Both the position numbers and the translations under genes were made by a program. From Actinomycetes bacterium (lineage in GTDB: Bacteria > Actinomycetota > Acidimicrobiia > Acidimicrobiales > Bog-793), in contig JAKAOD010000167.1 in assembly GCA_021823365.1 (NCBI GenBank), forward strand, positions 1 through 6,775: 6,775 bases of DNA, read 5' to 3'. Below, piece by piece: positions 4,592-6,775 of the stretch. Below the pieces are notes generated by a model that was not told the DNA's origin, ran no database searches, and worked only from the letters and a program-made list of their open reading frames with translations. Each line of letters begins with the position of its first letter. The stretch's first letter is position 1.

Positions 4592-6129
4592 CCCCGCGGC
4601 GAGAAGGGGGCAGGCGGGCGTCGAGCGGCGCAGCGGGCGGCGACGGCGGTGCGCGGCGGGCGGGCGGCGGTGCGCCCCGCATCGTCACGCTGATGGGCTC
4701 GGGCGAGCTCTCGCCGACGATGGTGAAGGTGCACCGGGCCGTGCTCGAACGCCTCGGCCCCGAGCCGGTGCCGGCCGTGCTGCTCGACACGCCGTTCGGG
4801 TTCCAGGAGAACGCCCGCGAGCTGCAGGCGAAGGTCGTCGCCTACTTCCGGGAGAGCCTGCGCACGGCCATCGAGCCAGCCGCCGCCCCGCGGGTGGGCA
4901 CCGGCATCGCCGGTGAGGGCTTGCCGGAGAACGGCGTAGCGGGCCCGGCCCCGACGGAGCCGGGCCCGGCAGGTCCCGTCCCGCGGGAGCGGGTCCCCGG
5001 CGCTCCGGGGCCGCTCTCCGAGGACCCCTTCGCCGCCGAGCTGCTCACCGCCAAGCTTCGCGACGCCCGCTACGTCTTCTCCGGCCCGGGCAGCCCCACC
5101 TACGCCCTCCGGCGGTGGCGCCCGAGCGTCGTGCCGGCGTTGCTCAAGGAGAAGCTCACTCGCGGGGGCGCCGTCTGCTTCGCCAGCGCGGCGGCGCTCA
5201 CCCTCGGCGCCTTCACGGTCCCGGTCTACGAGATCTACAAGGTCGGCGAGGACCCTCGTTGGGCCGAGGGCCTCGACGTGCTCGGAGCGGTCGGGCTGCA
5301 CGTCGCCGTGATCCCCCACTACAACAACAGCGAAGGCGGCACGCACGACACGCGCTTCTGCTACCTCGGCGAGCGGCGGCTCGAGGTCCTCGAGGCGCTG
5401 CTTCCCGCCGACCACTTCGTCCTCGGCGTCGACGAGCACACCGCCTGCGTCGTCGACCTCGTCGCCCGCTCGCTCGCCGTCGAGGGCCTCGGCGTCGTGA
5501 CGGTGCGCCGGGCAGGGCAGTCGACGACGTACCCAGCCGGAAGCGAGGTGCCCCTCGACGCGATCCTCGAGGCGGCCTTCGTCGAGCCAAGGGCGACCTC
5601 GGCGGCGGAGGTGGCGACCGTGGTGGCGGCGCCGGCGGGAAGCGCGCCGCCCGCTTCCTCGGAGGGGGCCGCCGCCGAGGCCGCTCCGCCTGCCGGCGCT
5701 GCTCCCCGGGACTACGGCCTGGCGACCTCACCCCTCCTCGACCTCGTGCACGAGCAGGAGGAGGCGTTCGCCGCGGCGGTCGAGCGGCGGGACGCCGACG
5801 GCGCCGTCTCGGCAGTGCTCGGCGTCGAGCAGCTCCTCGCCGACTGGTCCACCGACGTGCCCCAGCAGGACGAGGTCCAGCGGGCCCGGGCGAGCCTGCG
5901 GGCGATGGTCGTCGAGCTCGGCCACCTGGCTGCCGAAGGGCTCCGCGACCCGCGCGAGGTCGTCGGCGGCTACGTCGAGCTGCTCGTCGAGGCGCGCCGC
6001 CTCACTCGGGAAGGCGGGAGGTACGAGGAGGCCGACGACCTCCGCAAGCGCCTCGGCGATCTCGGGGTCGAGCTGCGCGACCACGCCGGGGGGACGGAGT
6101 GGCTCCTCCGGCCGCCCGCGCCCGGCTGA
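4588..6129 (+). CDS. Fusion of S51/class I amidotransferase-like domain with CysRS-like C-terminal domain
   Basis: This is a 513-residue two-part protein of unknown function. Residues 31-330 resemble the peptidase S51 / type 1 glutamine-amidotransferase-like fold (dipeptidase E, cyanophycinase): RIVTLMGSGE (31-40), PAVLLDTPFGF, FSGPGSPTY (164-172), a nucleophile-elbow-like CFASAAAL with S200, HYNN (244-247), and GVDEHTACVVD (280-290), similar to the family's GIDE-x-TA motif. A Pro/Gly/Ala-rich insert lies near 95-145. A low-complexity Ala/Pro/Glu linker (about 338-374) leads to a helical region, LVHEQEEAFAAAVERRDADG onward, then YVELLVEARRLTREGGRYEE and DDLRKRLGDLGVEL...GGTEWLLRPP (462-511), which reads like the extreme C-terminus of cysteinyl-tRNA synthetase. 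HIGH and KMSKS catalytic parts are absent. GTG 4588 is preferred because of the 4-base overlap with DUF2017; GTG 4558 is possible. The N-terminal 30 residues are low-complexity. Hydrolase activity is uncertain because the elbow is atypical. Confidence 0.85.
   Translation: MTPRREGGRRASSGAAGGDGGARRAGGGAPRIVTLMGSGELSPTMVKVHRAVLERLGPEPVPAVLLDTPFGFQENARELQAKVVAYFRESLRTAIEPAAAPRVGTGIAGEGLPENGVAGPAPTEPGPAGPVPRERVPGAPGPLSEDPFAAELLTAKLRDARYVFSGPGSPTYALRRWRPSVVPALLKEKLTRGGAVCFASAAALTLGAFTVPVYEIYKVGEDPRWAEGLDVLGAVGLHVAVIPHYNNSEGGTHDTRFCYLGERRLEVLEALLPADHFVLGVDEHTACVVDLVARSLAVEGLGVVTVRRAGQSTTYPAGSEVPLDAILEAAFVEPRATSAAEVATVVAAPAGSAPPASSEGAAAEAAPPAGAAPRDYGLATSPLLDLVHEQEEAFAAAVERRDADGAVSAVLGVEQLLADWSTDVPQQDEVQRARASLRAMVVELGHLAAEGLRDPREVVGGYVELLVEARRLTREGGRYEEADDLRKRLGDLGVELRDHAGGTEWLLRPPAPG
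4941..4970. repeat. Direct repeat and palindrome in the Pro/Gly-rich insert
   Basis: GGGCCCGGC occurs at 4941-4949 and again at 4962-4970, 21 bases (seven codons) apart, so both copies are read in the same frame as Gly-Pro-Ala. The second copy sits in the 12-base palindrome GCCGGGCCCGGC (4959-4970). It lies in a Pro/Gly/Ala-rich insertion of the S51-like domain, and may reflect local in-frame duplication. Confidence 0.45.
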
Positions 6130-6132
6130 TCA
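6127..6132. other. Abutting convergent stop codons forming TGATCA
   Basis: The plus-strand fusion gene ends with TGA at 6127-6129 and the minus-strand methyltransferase ends with TGA read from 6132-6130. There is no base between them. Any terminator for either gene must lie inside the other gene; no hairpin with a T-run is visible at the junction. Confidence 0.9.
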
Positions 6133-6775
6133 GTCGCCGGAGGTCACCAGGGCGACGAGGAAGCCGTCGTGGCCCTTGACGCCGACGGTCTGCAGCGCCG
6201 TCGCGCTCACCCGCGGCTCGGCAGCGACGACCTCGAACAGGCGCCTCGTCCCGACGACGTCCGGATCGCCGCTCGCCCTCTCGAGGATCCGACCGTGACG
6301 GACGACGTTGTCGACGACGACGAGGCTCCCCCGGCGGGTCAACCGCAGGGCCCATTCGAAGTAGTCGGCGTTGTGCGCCTTGTCGGCGTCGACGAAGACG
6401 AGGTCGAACGGCCCGCACCCCTCGGCGGCGAGCTTGGGCAGCGACTCGAGCGCCGGCCCGACTCGCACCTCTACGACCTCCGCGAGGCCGGCGCGCGCGA
6501 GGCTCGCCCGGGCTACCTTGGCATGGCGCTCCTCCGCCTCCAGGCTGATCAGCCGTCCGCCAGGGGGGAGCGCCCGGGCGAGCCAGATCGTGCTGTAGCC
6601 GCCGAGCGTGCCGATCTCGAGCACGTTGCGCGCGCCGACCATGGCGGCGAGAAGGCCGAGAAGCTTCCCCTGGTTGGGCGCCACGTTGATCTCTGGAAGC
6701 CCTGCTTCGGCGCTCGCCGCCAGCGCGGCGTCGAGCGCCGCGTCCGGGCGGACCAGGTGCCCGACGATGTAGTCG
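6130..6775 (-). CDS. Cation-dependent SAM O-methyltransferase (CCoAOMT-like), 5' end outside window
   Basis: This is a class I SAM-dependent methyltransferase of the O-methyltransferase family 3 / caffeoyl-CoA OMT type, which methylates catechol-like hydroxyls using a divalent metal. The frame is open to the right edge, giving 214 visible residues that begin DYIVGHLVRPD; only a short N-terminus seems missing. A GTG at 6684 is in frame but too late, since family sequence (AGLPEINVAPNQGKLLG) runs through it. Counting from the edge, the SAM motif is VLEIGTLGGYS (51-61), the acidic residue after strand 2 is E79, and metal ligands are D129 (VFVDADK), D155 and N156 (VVVDNVVRHG). The 26-residue spacing D129-D155 is as I recall for plant CCoAOMT. 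The C-terminus ends HDGFLVALVTSGD. The gene is convergent with the fusion gene and shares no obvious function with it. The physiological substrate is unknown. Confidence 0.9.
   Translation of the reverse strand, partial: DYIVGHLVRPDAALDAALAASAEAGLPEINVAPNQGKLLGLLAAMVGARNVLEIGTLGGYSTIWLARALPPGGRLISLEAEERHAKVARASLARAGLAEVVEVRVGPALESLPKLAAEGCGPFDLVFVDADKAHNADYFEWALRLTRRGSLVVVDNVVRHGRILERASGDPDVVGTRRLFEVVAAEPRVSATALQTVGVKGHDGFLVALVTSGD

Noticed and set aside
4444..5439. Long open frame on the minus strand under DUF2017 and the fusion gene (331 codons)
   Set aside because: It lies antisense to two genes with recognisable motifs, and the translation is low-complexity.
5115..6179. Plus-strand open frame within the fusion gene (354 codons)
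   Set aside because: Its translation is an Arg/Gly/Pro run typical of a frame shadow, with no motif.
1..6775. tRNA genes, CRISPR arrays, insertion sequences or attachment sites
   Set aside because: No cloverleaf, regular spaced repeats, transposase motifs or paired terminal repeats were seen, and composition is uniform across the window.

Overview
The window is very GC-rich with strong G/C at third codon positions and many GTG starts. It reads as a chromosomal segment of a high-GC actinobacterium. The best protein resemblances are a RegX3-type regulator, an actinobacterial CtaA, and an actinobacterial ClpS followed by a DUF2017 protein. A deep lineage such as Acidimicrobiia is possible but is only inference. 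No tRNA, rRNA, CRISPR, insertion sequence or phage gene is visible, and coding density is close to complete.

Layout, left to right: positions 1-137 precede the recognisable part of a RegX3-like response regulator (138-887), whose start codon cannot be found in its own frame. Ten bases later a tightly packed ABC exporter pair begins: ATPase 898-1803 and ABC-2 permease 1800-2582, overlapping by 4 bases. After the only sizeable gap (2583-2720), which holds a possible -10 element, comes heme A synthase ctaA (2721-3677, or from 2688). ATPase, permease and CtaA in this order match the Rv1458c-Rv1457c-Rv1456c arrangement I recall from Mycobacterium tuberculosis.

The next block is clpS (3667-3978, overlapping ctaA by 11 bases), a DUF2017 gene (4004-4591) and a large unusual gene (4588-6129, overlapping DUF2017 by 4 bases). 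The large gene joins a peptidase S51 / class I glutamine-amidotransferase-like domain to a C-terminal region resembling the tail of cysteinyl-tRNA synthetase, with no synthetase catalytic domain. It is the most interesting object here. clpS-DUF2017 is a conserved actinobacterial pair (Rv1331-Rv1332), so the third gene may be linked to proteolysis or amino-acid metabolism, but its function is unknown.

The right end is a minus-strand, cation-dependent O-methyltransferase (6130-6775) that runs off the window. Its stop codon abuts the stop of the plus-strand fusion gene, together forming TGATCA with no room for a terminator between them.

The plus-strand genes are so closely packed that one or two operons are likely: regulator plus exporter, then ctaA-clpS-DUF2017-S51/CysS fusion, possibly with a promoter ahead of ctaA.
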